Origin: CAYHVK01 sp964360255
GTDB taxonomy: Bacteria; Bdellovibrionota; Bdellovibrionia; Bdellovibrionales; UBA1609
NCBI GenBank assembly: GCA_964360255.1
Contig: CAYHVK010000013.1
Location: 1-64,000 of the forward strand
Length of the DNA stretch: 64,000 nucleotides
Reading direction: 5' to 3'
In this document: piece after piece, positions 34,525-42,868 of the stretch
Layout: each line of letters begins with the position of its first letter
Numbering within the stretch: position 1 is the first letter of the stretch
Notes under the pieces: generated by a model
Told to the model about the DNA's origin: nothing
Databases searched by the model: none
Seen by the model: the letters and a program-made list of their open reading frames with translations, nothing else
Made by a program: the position numbers and the translations under genes

Positions 34525-35784
34525 ATGGACGCGATGTTAGTTACAGGAAAAAAAGTTCTGAACGGCCAAGTTAAAGCCAGCGGTGCCAAGAACTCCGCGC
34601 TTCCATTAATTTTCTCTACGCTTTTAGCTGAAGGTGAACACGTTTTTCACAATACGCCTCGCTTAAAAGATATCGAATCGACATGTCAGCTTTTACAGCT
34701 TCTTGGTTGTGAGACTGAACACAAACAAAACACTCTTCGCGTAAATATCAAAAAATTAAAATCATTCGAAGCTCAGTACGATGTTGTTCGTAAAATGCGC
34801 GCCAGCATTCTTTGCCTAGGCCCACTCGTTGCGAAATACGGCTCAGCCCAAGTGAGTTTGCCCGGTGGTTGCGCTATCGGAACTCGCCCCATTGATCTTC
34901 ATTTAGAGGGTTTGAAAGCTCTCGGAGCCGAAGTCGTCACAGAGAATGGTTATGTTCTTGCGAAGGCCAAGCGCCTCAAAGGCGGATCAATTTTATTTGA
35001 AAATGCCACAGTAGGCGGAACAGAAAATCTAATGATGGCCGCCTCTTTAGCTGACGGTACAACACGCATTGAAAATGCCGCAAAAGAACCTGAGATCGTA
35101 GATCTTGCCAACTACATTAATAAAATGGGTGGAAGAATTGAGGGCGCTGGCACATCGATTCTGACTATTCATGGCGTCGAAAAATTAAAACCAGCAGAAC
35201 ACAATATCATCCCGGATCGTATTGAAGCCGGAACGCTTCTTATCGCCGGAGCCATCACCGGCGGCGAAGTCACCGTCACTGATTGCGAACCCAAAGATCT
35301 TGGGGCCCTTATCGATAAAATGCGTGAGTCAGGTTTTAAGATTCAAACAGAAGGCAACTCGATGACGGTTTACAAATGCAATAGCTGGAAGGGTGTAGAT
35401 GTGAGCACAACTCCGCACCCAGGTTTTGCAACAGATCTTCAAGCGCAGTTTATGGCCCTTATGACTCAAGCCGAAGGCACAAGCGTTATCACCGAAACAG
35501 TTTTTGAAAATCGTTTCATGCATGTGCAAGAACTCGTACGCCTCGGCGCCAATATCACTCCAAAAAATCGCGTAGCTATTGTACGTGGTACAAGAAACCA
35601 ACTCAAAGGCGCTCCAGTAATGGCCACAGATCTTCGCGCTAGCGCAAGTCTTGTACTTGCCGCCCTAGCTGCCGAAGGTGACACACAAGTGAATCGTATC
35701 TATCACCTAGATCGTGGTTACGAAAATCTCGAAACAAAGCTCAGCAACTTAGGCGCTAAAATTAAACGCATCACTGGCAGCTAA
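34525..35784 (+). CDS. murA: UDP-N-acetylglucosamine 1-carboxyvinyltransferase
   Basis: First committed enzyme of peptidoglycan precursor synthesis, adding enolpyruvate to UDP-GlcNAc, 419 residues. The N-terminus has GQVKASGAKNSALPL. The catalytic cysteine, which fosfomycin attacks, is in LPGGCAIGTRPIDLH. The start ATG 34525 follows CGGAGA (34515-34520). The frame is open to 34486 within prmC, but that part does not match the family. Last gene of the rho operon. Confidence 0.96.
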   Translation: MDAMLVTGKKVLNGQVKASGAKNSALPLIFSTLLAEGEHVFHNTPRLKDIESTCQLLQLLGCETEHKQNTLRVNIKKLKSFEAQYDVVRKMRASILCLGPLVAKYGSAQVSLPGGCAIGTRPIDLHLEGLKALGAEVVTENGYVLAKAKRLKGGSILFENATVGGTENLMMAASLADGTTRIENAAKEPEIVDLANYINKMGGRIEGAGTSILTIHGVEKLKPAEHNIIPDRIEAGTLLIAGAITGGEVTVTDCEPKDLGALIDKMRESGFKIQTEGNSMTVYKCNSWKGVDVSTTPHPGFATDLQAQFMALMTQAEGTSVITETVFENRFMHVQELVRLGANITPKNRVAIVRGTRNQLKGAPVMATDLRASASLVLAALAAEGDTQVNRIYHLDRGYENLETKLSNLGAKIKRITGS

Positions 35785-35904
35785 TCCCAGTACAGCACCT
35801 CCAACGTTGAAGTCGCATCGCATTCAGAGAAACCCGTGCCAGACCCGGCCCGGACGACCGGTCTTGAGAAAGAAGTTCAGCTCTCATTGGGTACGACAGG
35901 TATT

Positions 35905-36195
35905 TTATTTTTTTAAATTTTCAATTATTTCATCATGACGCTGAAGTTTTACGTCGCTAAAGTCAGAGCCTAGTGAGTTTCCACTAGCCCTAGCAGAAAG
36001 CGCAATAAGCGCCTCTGAATTATTCAACCCCTCCACAGGCACAAAACGAATTTGACTATCCACAAACATTGAGCGGCCTTGTCGTACATCCAATACAGCA
36101 GCACGAATCTGAGAATAATCACCCTGGGGTTCTTGTGCCCAAGCCAATGACGAACATAAAGCGAAGCAAAAAATAATCAATTTCATAGATGGCAT
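35905..36195 (-). CDS. Small exported protein of unknown function
   Basis: A 96-residue protein with signal peptide MKLIIFCFALCSSLAWAQ (preceded by three residues if the first ATG is used). The mature part of about 75 residues has no recognised domain; the segment DVRQGRSMFVDSQIRFVPVEG suggests a small beta structure. It is preceded on its own strand by a region with the structured repeat at 36349-36457. Its role is unknown. Confidence 0.6.
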   Translation of the reverse strand: MPSMKLIIFCFALCSSLAWAQEPQGDYSQIRAAVLDVRQGRSMFVDSQIRFVPVEGLNNSEALIALSARASGNSLGSDFSDVKLQRHDEIIENLKK

Positions 36196-36348
36196 ATTAC
36201 CGGCGTCGGATTTGATTTTCCAGACACCTCGTAATCATTGCAGGACTGTAAACAATTTAGTCGATCCACCACCCCCGATAAAAATGCCGAAGGCGATCTG
36301 ATCCTCTCAAAAAGATCTAAAATCCTAAATAAACCAAAGCTTAGGTGA

Positions 36349-36457
36349 GCCCTCAGCAATAGTTGGAGCGCGAGGCGCGACGACTGAGGCGTACTTTATG
36401 TACGTCGATGCGAGGTGAAGGAGGAAGCAACGAAGCGATACGACTATTGCTGAGGGT
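36349..36457. repeat. Long inverted-repeat element with inner hairpin
   Basis: Perfect 14-base arms CCCTCAGCAATAGT (36350-36363) and ACTATTGCTGAGGG (36443-36456), extended by G-U and G-C pairs to 36349-36365/36441-36457, enclose about 75 bases. The interior is purine-rich and contains an inner hairpin, GCGTAC-TTTAT-GTACGT (near 36390-36406), and unusually many CGA/GCG trinucleotides. The layout suggests either a dispersed miniature repeat (REP or MITE type) or a structured RNA. I could not assign a family. Confidence 0.65.
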
Positions 36458-36462
36458 GAAAT

Positions 36463-36500
36463 AAAAAACCCGAGCTTCAGGGAGGGGCCGTCAGCTCGGG
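36463..36500 (-). terminator. Intrinsic terminator of the gene at 36575-37054
   Basis: On the minus strand CCCGAGCT (36500-36493) pairs with AGCTCGGG (36476-36469) over 8 bases around a 16-base loop, followed by TTTTTT (36468-36463). It is 75 bases beyond the stop of the upstream gene. Confidence 0.8.
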
Positions 36501-36574
36501 GTCCGTTATTTCTCGATTACGCGCTGACCATTTTGGGGAGGGGGAGCGCGCAAACGTTAAAATCTAAAATCAAA

Positions 36575-37054
36575 TTAAAACTGAACACCTGGGTGTTTTT
36601 TGATGTTCACTTTAATCATTGTAGTGAAATCACCTTTTTGTTCAGTCTCAGTAGCTTGGGCAAAATCAATTGTTTCGTTGAAGCGGCCATCAGCTGTTAC
36701 TACTTTGTAAGTACCATTTGGATCGATTGATAAAGCGGCTAGTTTTTCTTTCAAAGAACCAACAGGCATTACCATTTTAAAAGCGTCGCCTAAAAGAGCG
36801 ATGCAGGCGTCGTTTTTCTTCTCAGCGCGAACTTGAAGAACGATGGTGTCGAAAGAGCCAGGAGCTAATTCAACTTGCGCGTTTGAAATGCAAGGGTTTG
36901 GGTAGCGACCTACTACAAGAAGTTCTGAACCGTCTTGAGAAAGAACTACGTAGGCACCGCGAAGCTCTGTGTTGCTGGCTGCGAATGAAGCCTGAGCCAA
37001 TAAAGAAACTGCGATTACGATGGCCACATAAACTGAGATAATTAACTTTTTCAT
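36575..37054 (-). CDS. Small exported protein of unknown function
   Basis: A 159-residue protein with signal peptide MKKLIISVYVAIVIAVSLLA, cleaved after QASFA. The mature protein has two cysteines (NPCISNAQVEL, NDACIALLGD) that could form a disulfide bond, and a beta-rich pattern. No family was recognised. It has a strong ribosome-binding site AAGGGG (37068-37063), a sigma-54-type promoter at 37087-37101 whose start would give a 21-base leader, and its own terminator. It is therefore a well-defined single-gene unit, probably well expressed under specific conditions. Confidence 0.75.
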   Translation of the reverse strand: MKKLIISVYVAIVIAVSLLAQASFAASNTELRGAYVVLSQDGSELLVVGRYPNPCISNAQVELAPGSFDTIVLQVRAEKKNDACIALLGDAFKMVMPVGSLKEKLAALSIDPNGTYKVVTADGRFNETIDFAQATETEQKGDFTTMIKVNIKKHPGVQF

Positions 37055-37086
37055 TTACCGAACCCCTTGAATGAGGACTTACAAAA

Positions 37087-37101
37087 GCAAAACGAATGCC
37101 A
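37087..37101 (-). promoter_or_regulatory. Sigma-54 (-24/-12) promoter for the exported protein gene
   Basis: On the minus strand TGGCA-TTCGTT-TTGC fits the sigma-54 consensus with exact spacing. The predicted start is near 37075, placing the AAGGGG ribosome-binding site (37068-37063) and the ATG at 37054 correctly. The 26 bases around it agree at about 22 positions with the site at 19855-19869. Confidence 0.7.
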
Positions 37102-37305
37102 AGCCAAAGTTTTGCTTATCTATAACCTATTGATTTTAAAGGGATTTTACGCGACGCATCGACCTTGGTCTGTGGTTCACTAATGGAACCTTATATGAGG
37201 TGTGAAATAATTTTACGTAATAATTTCAATGGGTTAATATTGGAGTGGCCCAGATTGGGTCTCGGCACCAAGTTGGAACCAATATTTTAACGAGAAAGAC
37301 AGCAT

Positions 37306-40116
37306 TTGAGCGGAGCAACTCAGAAAAAATGGATTATTAAGAGCCCCGATGGGGTAGTGCGCGGTCCGTATCGAACGGACGAAGTGCTATTGCAGATTCA
37401 AAAGGGTGAAATTTCGGGCGAAGAAATGATCTCGCTCTTTCCGAGTACAAATTGGCAGCCCATATCAACGGACCCTGATTTTTATGACAAACTTCTTGAG
37501 TTCTTAGAGGGCGATCGAGTGGCGCCGAAAGATGGCAGCGGGGCGAGTGCATCTCCAAGAGATAATATAGAGGACTGGCAGTTTGATCAGCCCTTAAAAA
37601 AAGTGTCTTCAAAAGGTTCTGCCGAGCGTGTGAGCATTAAGTCTCCACCGCCGCCTGCAGAATCGACCAAAGAAAAAAAGAAAAAAGACGAGCCCGCGGC
37701 AGAGCCTGAAATTATTGAGCTTAAGAAGAAAAAGAAAGTCGTGCGGAAGCAAAAAGCGCAGAAGTCTTTGTTTCCTATATTAATAGGACTCGTGGTTCTG
37801 GCAGCTGTTGGATACTGGGTGATGAATGATACGCCGACCAATGATGACCGAATTCGTTTGATTGCTCTTCGCCGCAATATTCCGGCGGCCTCAAATACTC
37901 AGGCTTCGACAGCGAAGCTTAAAGAATCCATTAACATTTTTTCGGGTGACACGTTTACCAATTATATGAGCGCACAAAACGGACTCGTGCAGTCTTATGA
38001 ACTCGACACAAAGAATGCCGCTTCAATTGGATTTTTGTGTCTCACATATTATCAGCTCTGGCCATTTGCTTACCAAGACTCTGAAGATTTGCGCGCCATT
38101 ACAGTTGCTACTCAAATTGCAGCGAAGATTGATCCGGCGAGTATTGAAGCTTCAACTTGTCGCTCGGTGGATTTATTTATTCGCGGACGTTACTCTGAGG
38201 CGAGAAGTATTGTTGAGACAGCACTTGAAACGCACTCAAATGCGAATCCGGTGGCATTTTATTATTTCAAAGCGCTCCTCTTAATGTCTAATCGTGAAAA
38301 TGAGTCGGCGCTGAATTACATTCGTTCGGCAGAACAGATTTGGCCGCAGTGGTTAGAGCTTTATCAGCTTGAGGCCAAACTTCTTGTGACCCTCGCTCGC
38401 TCAGAAGATGCGGCGAAGAGACTGCGACAAATTTTAGCCGCAAACCCTCGTCACGCAGAGGCGCTCCTTGAGATGGGAATTATCGAGTACAGATTTTATC
38501 GCAATATTGAGCAGGCAAATAATACGATTCGAAAAGGTCTCAGCAGCGCAGATAAAGTGAATCGCGAAATCGCCTCACGGGCCTCTTTAGTTCTCGCCGA
38601 AATCGCCCTTGAAAAGGGCTCTGGCGGTGAGGCGCTGAAGTATGCCCAGCAAGCCTATTCGCTCAACTCAACCAACGCTCGCGCCCGCGCCATTATTTTA
38701 CAAATCGGTGGTGAAGGAAAATTAAAGAGCACGCCAATTATGGATCGCCAATTAGTTTATGAAGGCGATCAGCTTGTTCGTGAGGGAGATTGCAGTGCCG
38801 CTCAAGCTCACTACAAAGCCGCGTTTGAAGTGAACCCGCGAAATGCATTAGCTGCAATGAAAGCCGCCGACTGTCTCTGGAAAATGAGCTTAACAACTGA
38901 GGGCATTGATTGGCTGAATAAAGCCATTCGCGCCGACCCGCAAATGATTGATGCTTATGTACTTCTCGCCGACTTTTATGGTCGTCGATATAATTTTGCA
39001 GCCGCAGCGCAGATTTTAGCAAAAGCGAATCAAATTATGCCTCGCAACTATAAAGTTTTTCGCGGCTTCGCTTTGATGGAGCTGAGGCGCCGAAATTCAG
39101 AAGGCGCGATTCAAAGCTCTGAAAAAGCCATTCAGCTTTATGAAGCTGATGTTGAGTCTTACATTATTAACGCAAAAGCCCTGCTGGAAACCCGTGAGTT
39201 TTCAAAAGCCTTTTCATCGGCAAGTAAAGCTATCGAACTTGATATTAATAATCGCGAAGCCCAAATCGTTTATTCAGAAACGCTGGCCGGCGTTCAAGGT
39301 ATCGGGGCGGGCATTCAAAATCTGAATCGACTTGTTGCTCTCTATCCGCTTATTACCGATTACCGAATTGGCCTCGGTGATCTTTATATGCGTGATCAAA
39401 GTTACAACTCAGCAGAAACTGTTTTTGAGCAAGTGACGCGAATTGATCCGAAGTCTAAGGAAGCCAATTTAAAGTTGGGGCAAGTTCGTCAGATTCTACG
39501 CAAATATGACTCCGCACTTGATGCTTATTTAAGAGCGGCAGAGTTAGACCCATCTGATGTGGATGCATTAGTTAAGATGGGAATGCTTTACTTAGAAATC
39601 CGCAAGCCGGTTGAGGGCCAGACGCAGTTTATTCGCGCGCAGAAAATCAACCCTGATTATCCGCTGATCAACGTTTATATAGGTCGCGCAGCTTTACAAA
39701 ATGGCTCGCCAGATTTGGCGGTTGAAGAAGCGCGAAAAGAAAAGACGAAGAACCCGAACCTAGCAGACCCTTACTTGCTAGCGGCGGACGCTTATGTAGA
39801 GCTTCAGAAATATCAGCTTTGTGCCTCTGAATACCAGCAGGCCGTACGGTTAAGGCCCCAGGGCTCTGAGATCTATGTTAAAATGGCTCGCTGCTTTCGC
39901 TTAGCAGGTAATTTGGACGCCGCTATGTCGATGATCAATACGGCCGCTCGCCAAGAGAGTGGCGAACCAGAAGTGTGGAAAGAGCAGGGTCTTATTTTCG
40001 AAACACGTGGTGAAGCGGTAAAGGCCATCGAGGCTTACCAGCAGTATCTCGTTCTAGCCCCTAATGCCGCCGATCGCGAGCAAGTCGAGGCTCGTATTCG
40101 CAGCTTGTCACAGTAA
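37306..40116 (+). CDS. GYF-like domain / membrane / TPR scaffold protein
   Basis: A 936-residue protein in three parts. Residues 1-66 (WIIKSPDGVVRGPYRTDEV, ISLFPSTNWQPIS) match the GYF_2 fold, a Pro-motif-binding module expected in the cytoplasm. A Lys-rich stretch (EIIELKKKKKVVRKQ) precedes one membrane helix at about 157-175 (LFPILIGLVVLAAVGYWVM). The remaining 760 residues are at least a dozen TPR repeats, for instance SYNSAETVFEQVTRIDPKSK and KYDSALDAYLRAAELDPSDV, which should be in the periplasm. This joins a cytoplasmic sensor or adaptor to a periplasmic scaffold, as in gliding-motility complexes. The start is TTG 37306. Confidence 0.8.
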   Translation: MSGATQKKWIIKSPDGVVRGPYRTDEVLLQIQKGEISGEEMISLFPSTNWQPISTDPDFYDKLLEFLEGDRVAPKDGSGASASPRDNIEDWQFDQPLKKVSSKGSAERVSIKSPPPPAESTKEKKKKDEPAAEPEIIELKKKKKVVRKQKAQKSLFPILIGLVVLAAVGYWVMNDTPTNDDRIRLIALRRNIPAASNTQASTAKLKESINIFSGDTFTNYMSAQNGLVQSYELDTKNAASIGFLCLTYYQLWPFAYQDSEDLRAITVATQIAAKIDPASIEASTCRSVDLFIRGRYSEARSIVETALETHSNANPVAFYYFKALLLMSNRENESALNYIRSAEQIWPQWLELYQLEAKLLVTLARSEDAAKRLRQILAANPRHAEALLEMGIIEYRFYRNIEQANNTIRKGLSSADKVNREIASRASLVLAEIALEKGSGGEALKYAQQAYSLNSTNARARAIILQIGGEGKLKSTPIMDRQLVYEGDQLVREGDCSAAQAHYKAAFEVNPRNALAAMKAADCLWKMSLTTEGIDWLNKAIRADPQMIDAYVLLADFYGRRYNFAAAAQILAKANQIMPRNYKVFRGFALMELRRRNSEGAIQSSEKAIQLYEADVESYIINAKALLETREFSKAFSSASKAIELDINNREAQIVYSETLAGVQGIGAGIQNLNRLVALYPLITDYRIGLGDLYMRDQSYNSAETVFEQVTRIDPKSKEANLKLGQVRQILRKYDSALDAYLRAAELDPSDVDALVKMGMLYLEIRKPVEGQTQFIRAQKINPDYPLINVYIGRAALQNGSPDLAVEEARKEKTKNPNLADPYLLAADAYVELQKYQLCASEYQQAVRLRPQGSEIYVKMARCFRLAGNLDAAMSMINTAARQESGEPEVWKEQGLIFETRGEAVKAIEAYQQYLVLAPNAADREQVEARIRSLSQ

Positions 40117-40156
40117 TTCTGGTTGGATATTCTGAAGGTACCTTCCGGAGGATGTA

Positions 40157-40453
40157 ATGGGACAGTTTATCGAAGATCTACAAATTAAGTTCAAGAACTC
40201 CTCAACCAATATCTCATTAGTTGTAGCTAAAATCTTTGTCGGTTTTGTCTTGGGCCTGACCCTCGCCATTATCGGCCAGCAAATTTTTCAATACGGCGAT
40301 GCTTCGGTCCTTTTAGTTATCATTGTGTCTGTGATCGCATTTTACCGTGTTGTAAAAGCTTGGCGGTTCGTACCGCTATTGGTGTTTTCGCTGATCTGCG
40401 TGTTGATTGGGCTCTTGCTCCGCATGTATATCATGATCGCACCGGGCAGTTAG
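40157..40453 (+). CDS. Small membrane protein of unknown function
   Basis: A 98-residue protein with a short soluble start and three hydrophobic helices (VVAKIFVGFVLGLTLAII, VLLVIIVSVIAFYRVV, FVPLLVFSLICVLIGLLL). The ribosome-binding site CCGGAGGA lies 5 bases before the ATG. It follows the 936-residue scaffold protein by 40 bases and may be its membrane partner. No family was recognised. Confidence 0.7.
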   Translation: MGQFIEDLQIKFKNSSTNISLVVAKIFVGFVLGLTLAIIGQQIFQYGDASVLLVIIVSVIAFYRVVKAWRFVPLLVFSLICVLIGLLLRMYIMIAPGS

Positions 40454-40493
40454 AAAAAAGCAAAAAAAATAGAACACCGAAGAAAGAAATTTT

Positions 40494-41801
40494 ATGATTG
40501 ATATTCGTGCTCTTGAAAAAAACGAAGAGAACCCATTTTTAAAAGTGACTTTTGTTGAAGGCTATAAAGCCTCTCTTAAGAATCGTCGCGGGGACCCGGC
40601 GGCTGTTGACGAAGTTCTTGAGCTTAATAAAACTCGAAAAGCCTTCATTAGCGAAGCCGATACGGCAAAAGCGACGCAAAATAAAGTGAGCGGAGAAATC
40701 GCAAAGCTTAAGCGCGAGGGTAAAGATGCCAGCGATCTTTTAAAAGAGATGCAAGGCCTTGCTGAAAAAATTAAGCAGATGGAAGTTAAAGCCTCTGAAG
40801 CGGATGAAGTTGTCCGTCAAAAACTTTTAGTATTGCCTAATATTCTTCACCATACGGTTCCGGTCGGGTCTTCAGTTGAAGACAATCGCATCGAGCGTAC
40901 AATTGGTGAGCCGACAAAGTTTGATTTTAAACCCAAAGATCATATTGAGTTGGGTGAAGCTTTAAATATCATTGATTTCGAACGTGCTGGTAAAGTGACG
41001 GGCGCCCGCTTTGCTTTCTTAAAAGGAGCCGCGGCTCGTATCGAGCGTTCACTCATTCAATTTATGATGGATATTCATGCGGAAGAAAATGGCTACGTTG
41101 AAATGATTCCGCCATTTATGGTGAATGCAAAATCGCTTGAAGGAACGGGCCAATTCCCGAAATTTAAAGAAGATGTTTTTGCGCTTAAATCTCCAGAATA
41201 TTATTTGATCCCGACAGCTGAGGTGCCAGCGACGAATTACTATGCTGAAGAAATTTTAGATGCGTCGATGCTCCCACAAAATTTTGTGGCTTATTCGCCA
41301 TGTTTTAGATCAGAGGCCGGTAGTTACGGTAAAGATACGAAGGGTCTTGTTCGTCAGCATCAATTCAATAAGGTGGAACTGCTTAAATTCACGCGCCCCG
41401 AAGAATCCGAAGCCGAACATGAGAAATTGGTTGGTCATGCAGAAATGATCTTAAGGCGCTTAGAATTGCCATATCGAGTTCTGACTTTATGTTCTGGTGA
41501 TATCGGCTTTGGAGCCATGAAATGCTATGATCTTGAAGTTTGGCTTCCGGGTCAGAACACCTATCGTGAAATTTCTAGCTGCTCGAACTTTGGTGATTTT
41601 CAGGCTCGTCGCGCGAATATCAGATACCGTGAAGGCAAAAACAAACCAGCTTTTGTGCATACACTCAATGGCTCGGGCCTAGCGGTGGGACGTACTTTGA
41701 TCGCCATACTAGAGAATTATCAGCAGGCGGATGGTTCAGTTAAGATCCCTAAAGCACTCCAGAAATACGTGGGATTAGACGTCATTAAAGCTCAAAAATA
41801 A
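40494..41801 (+). CDS. serS: Seryl-tRNA synthetase
   Basis: Class II synthetase, 435 residues. The N-terminal coiled-coil arm (about 30-110) reads the long variable arm of tRNA-Ser. Motif 2 is visible in FRSEAGSYGKDTKGLVRQHQ and motif 3 in NGSGLAVGRTLIAILENYQ. It sits 53 bases upstream of a tRNA-Ser gene that has its own promoter. Confidence 0.97.
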   Translation: MIDIRALEKNEENPFLKVTFVEGYKASLKNRRGDPAAVDEVLELNKTRKAFISEADTAKATQNKVSGEIAKLKREGKDASDLLKEMQGLAEKIKQMEVKASEADEVVRQKLLVLPNILHHTVPVGSSVEDNRIERTIGEPTKFDFKPKDHIELGEALNIIDFERAGKVTGARFAFLKGAAARIERSLIQFMMDIHAEENGYVEMIPPFMVNAKSLEGTGQFPKFKEDVFALKSPEYYLIPTAEVPATNYYAEEILDASMLPQNFVAYSPCFRSEAGSYGKDTKGLVRQHQFNKVELLKFTRPEESEAEHEKLVGHAEMILRRLELPYRVLTLCSGDIGFGAMKCYDLEVWLPGQNTYREISSCSNFGDFQARRANIRYREGKNKPAFVHTLNGSGLAVGRTLIAILENYQQADGSVKIPKALQKYVGLDVIKAQK

Positions 41802-41818
41802 AAAATCTATCTCCTTCA

Positions 41819-41847
41819 TTGACTCGGCCCCCTCAGATCAATAAATT
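41819..41847 (+). promoter_or_regulatory. Promoter of tRNA-Ser
   Basis: TTGACT (41819-41824) and TAAATT (41842-41847) with a 17-base spacer, a strong sigma-70 pair. The tRNA begins 8 bases after the -10 hexamer, so the transcript start would lie at or next to the mature 5' end. Confidence 0.7.
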
Positions 41848-41854
41848 GGCCGAC

Positions 41855-41944
41855 GGAAGGATGGTAGAGTGGTTGAATACACCAGTCTTGAAAACTGGAG
41901 AGGCCTTACGGCCTCCGTGGGTTCGAATCCCACTCCTTCCGCCA
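41855..41944 (+). tRNA. tRNA-Ser (anticodon TGA)
   Basis: 90 bases with an encoded CCA end. The acceptor stem GGAAGGA pairs with TCCTTCC, followed by discriminator G and CCA. The anticodon stem CCAGT/ACTGG holds the loop CTTGAAA with anticodon TGA at 41889-41891, reading UCA and related serine codons. A long variable arm (GAGGCCTTACGGCCTC) confirms serine, and the T loop has GTTCGAATC. It is located directly downstream of serS. Confidence 0.97.
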
Positions 41945-41967
41945 CTTAAAGATTTCGATCTTCGCTA

Positions 41968-42000
41968 AGCCTCGGCAACCACCGGGGCTTTTGTGTTTTT
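41968..42000 (+). terminator. Intrinsic terminator after tRNA-Ser
   Basis: AGCCTCGG (41968-41975) pairs with CCGGGGCT (41982-41989) over 8 pairs with one G-U, loop CAACCA, followed by a T-rich tract (TTTTGTGTTTTT). Confidence 0.8.
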
Positions 42001-42021
42001 GAGCCTAACAAAAGAGAGACC

Positions 42022-42849
42022 ATGCAAAAACCTTTAGAAGAAATGCGCGACGGACAAAGTATTGAGCTTCTTAAAGAGCTTCATATCCTCACTCGTGACG
42101 GAAAAATCAACCAAGACAGCCGTCGTAAGTTAAAGCAGGTTTATCATCTCTATAATTTCATCGAGCCTTTACTCAAAGATTTGCAGGCCGGTGGAGCTGC
42201 GTTGAATTTAGTCGATCATGGGGCGGGTAAATCTTATTTAGGTTTTATTATCTACGATCTTTTCTACAAAACCCTTCAAGAGGGGCACGTTTACAGCATC
42301 GAGACTCGCGATGAGCTCATTAAGAAATCTGTAGATCTACAGAAGAAGTTAAATTTCCCACGCATGTCTTTTTTAAATGTCTCTGTTGCTGACTCGATAA
42401 GCTCTAAACAAGTTCCTGAGAAAATTGATATTGTGACGGCTCTTCACGCCTGCGATACAGCGACAGACGATGCGATTGATTTTGCTCTTGCAAAAAAATC
42501 AAAACATTTAGTTTTGGTACCATGCTGCCAGGCCGAAGTGGCTCGGCATTTAAAGCAGAATAAAGCAAAACAACTTGCGAATCCATTAGCAGAAGTTTGG
42601 CGTCATCCCATCCATACGCGCGAATTTGGCTCTCACCTTACCAACGTGCTTCGCTGCTTACGTTTAGAAGCTCACGGTTATCAAGTGACGGTCACCGAGC
42701 TTGTGGGGCACGAACACTCAATGAAGAACGAGCTTATCGTAGCCACTCGTATTGAAGGTCCTCGTCAGCGCACGGCCGAGAGACTGCAATGGATTTTAGA
42801 AGAGATGGGTTTGCATGAGCTCATTAAAAGATTTTCAACCGAGGCCTAA
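42022..42849 (+). CDS. SAM-dependent methyltransferase (methyltransferase-32-like)
   Basis: A 275-residue protein. The SAM-binding loop reads NLVDHGAGKSYLGFII, with the GxGKS pattern of the Methyltransf_32 (METTL25-like) family. It is followed by VTALHACDTATDDAI and the VLVPCCQAE motif, also family marks; the Cys pair may matter for function. Known relatives modify RNA or unknown targets. It lies after tRNA-Ser and before the convergent efflux gene. The target is unknown; a tRNA role would only be a guess from position. Confidence 0.78.
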   Translation: MQKPLEEMRDGQSIELLKELHILTRDGKINQDSRRKLKQVYHLYNFIEPLLKDLQAGGAALNLVDHGAGKSYLGFIIYDLFYKTLQEGHVYSIETRDELIKKSVDLQKKLNFPRMSFLNVSVADSISSKQVPEKIDIVTALHACDTATDDAIDFALAKKSKHLVLVPCCQAEVARHLKQNKAKQLANPLAEVWRHPIHTREFGSHLTNVLRCLRLEAHGYQVTVTELVGHEHSMKNELIVATRIEGPRQRTAERLQWILEEMGLHELIKRFSTEA

Positions 42850-42868
42850 TAGAGTCAGGTTGAAGCCC

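Larger units (their letters stand above)
36196..36574. other. Intergenic region with structured repeat and terminator
   Basis: A 379-base gap between two leftward small exported-protein genes. It contains a 109-base inverted-repeat structure (36349-36457) and the intrinsic terminator of the gene at 36575-37054. No gene was found in the rest; 36196-36345 has no clear signal. Confidence 0.6.
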
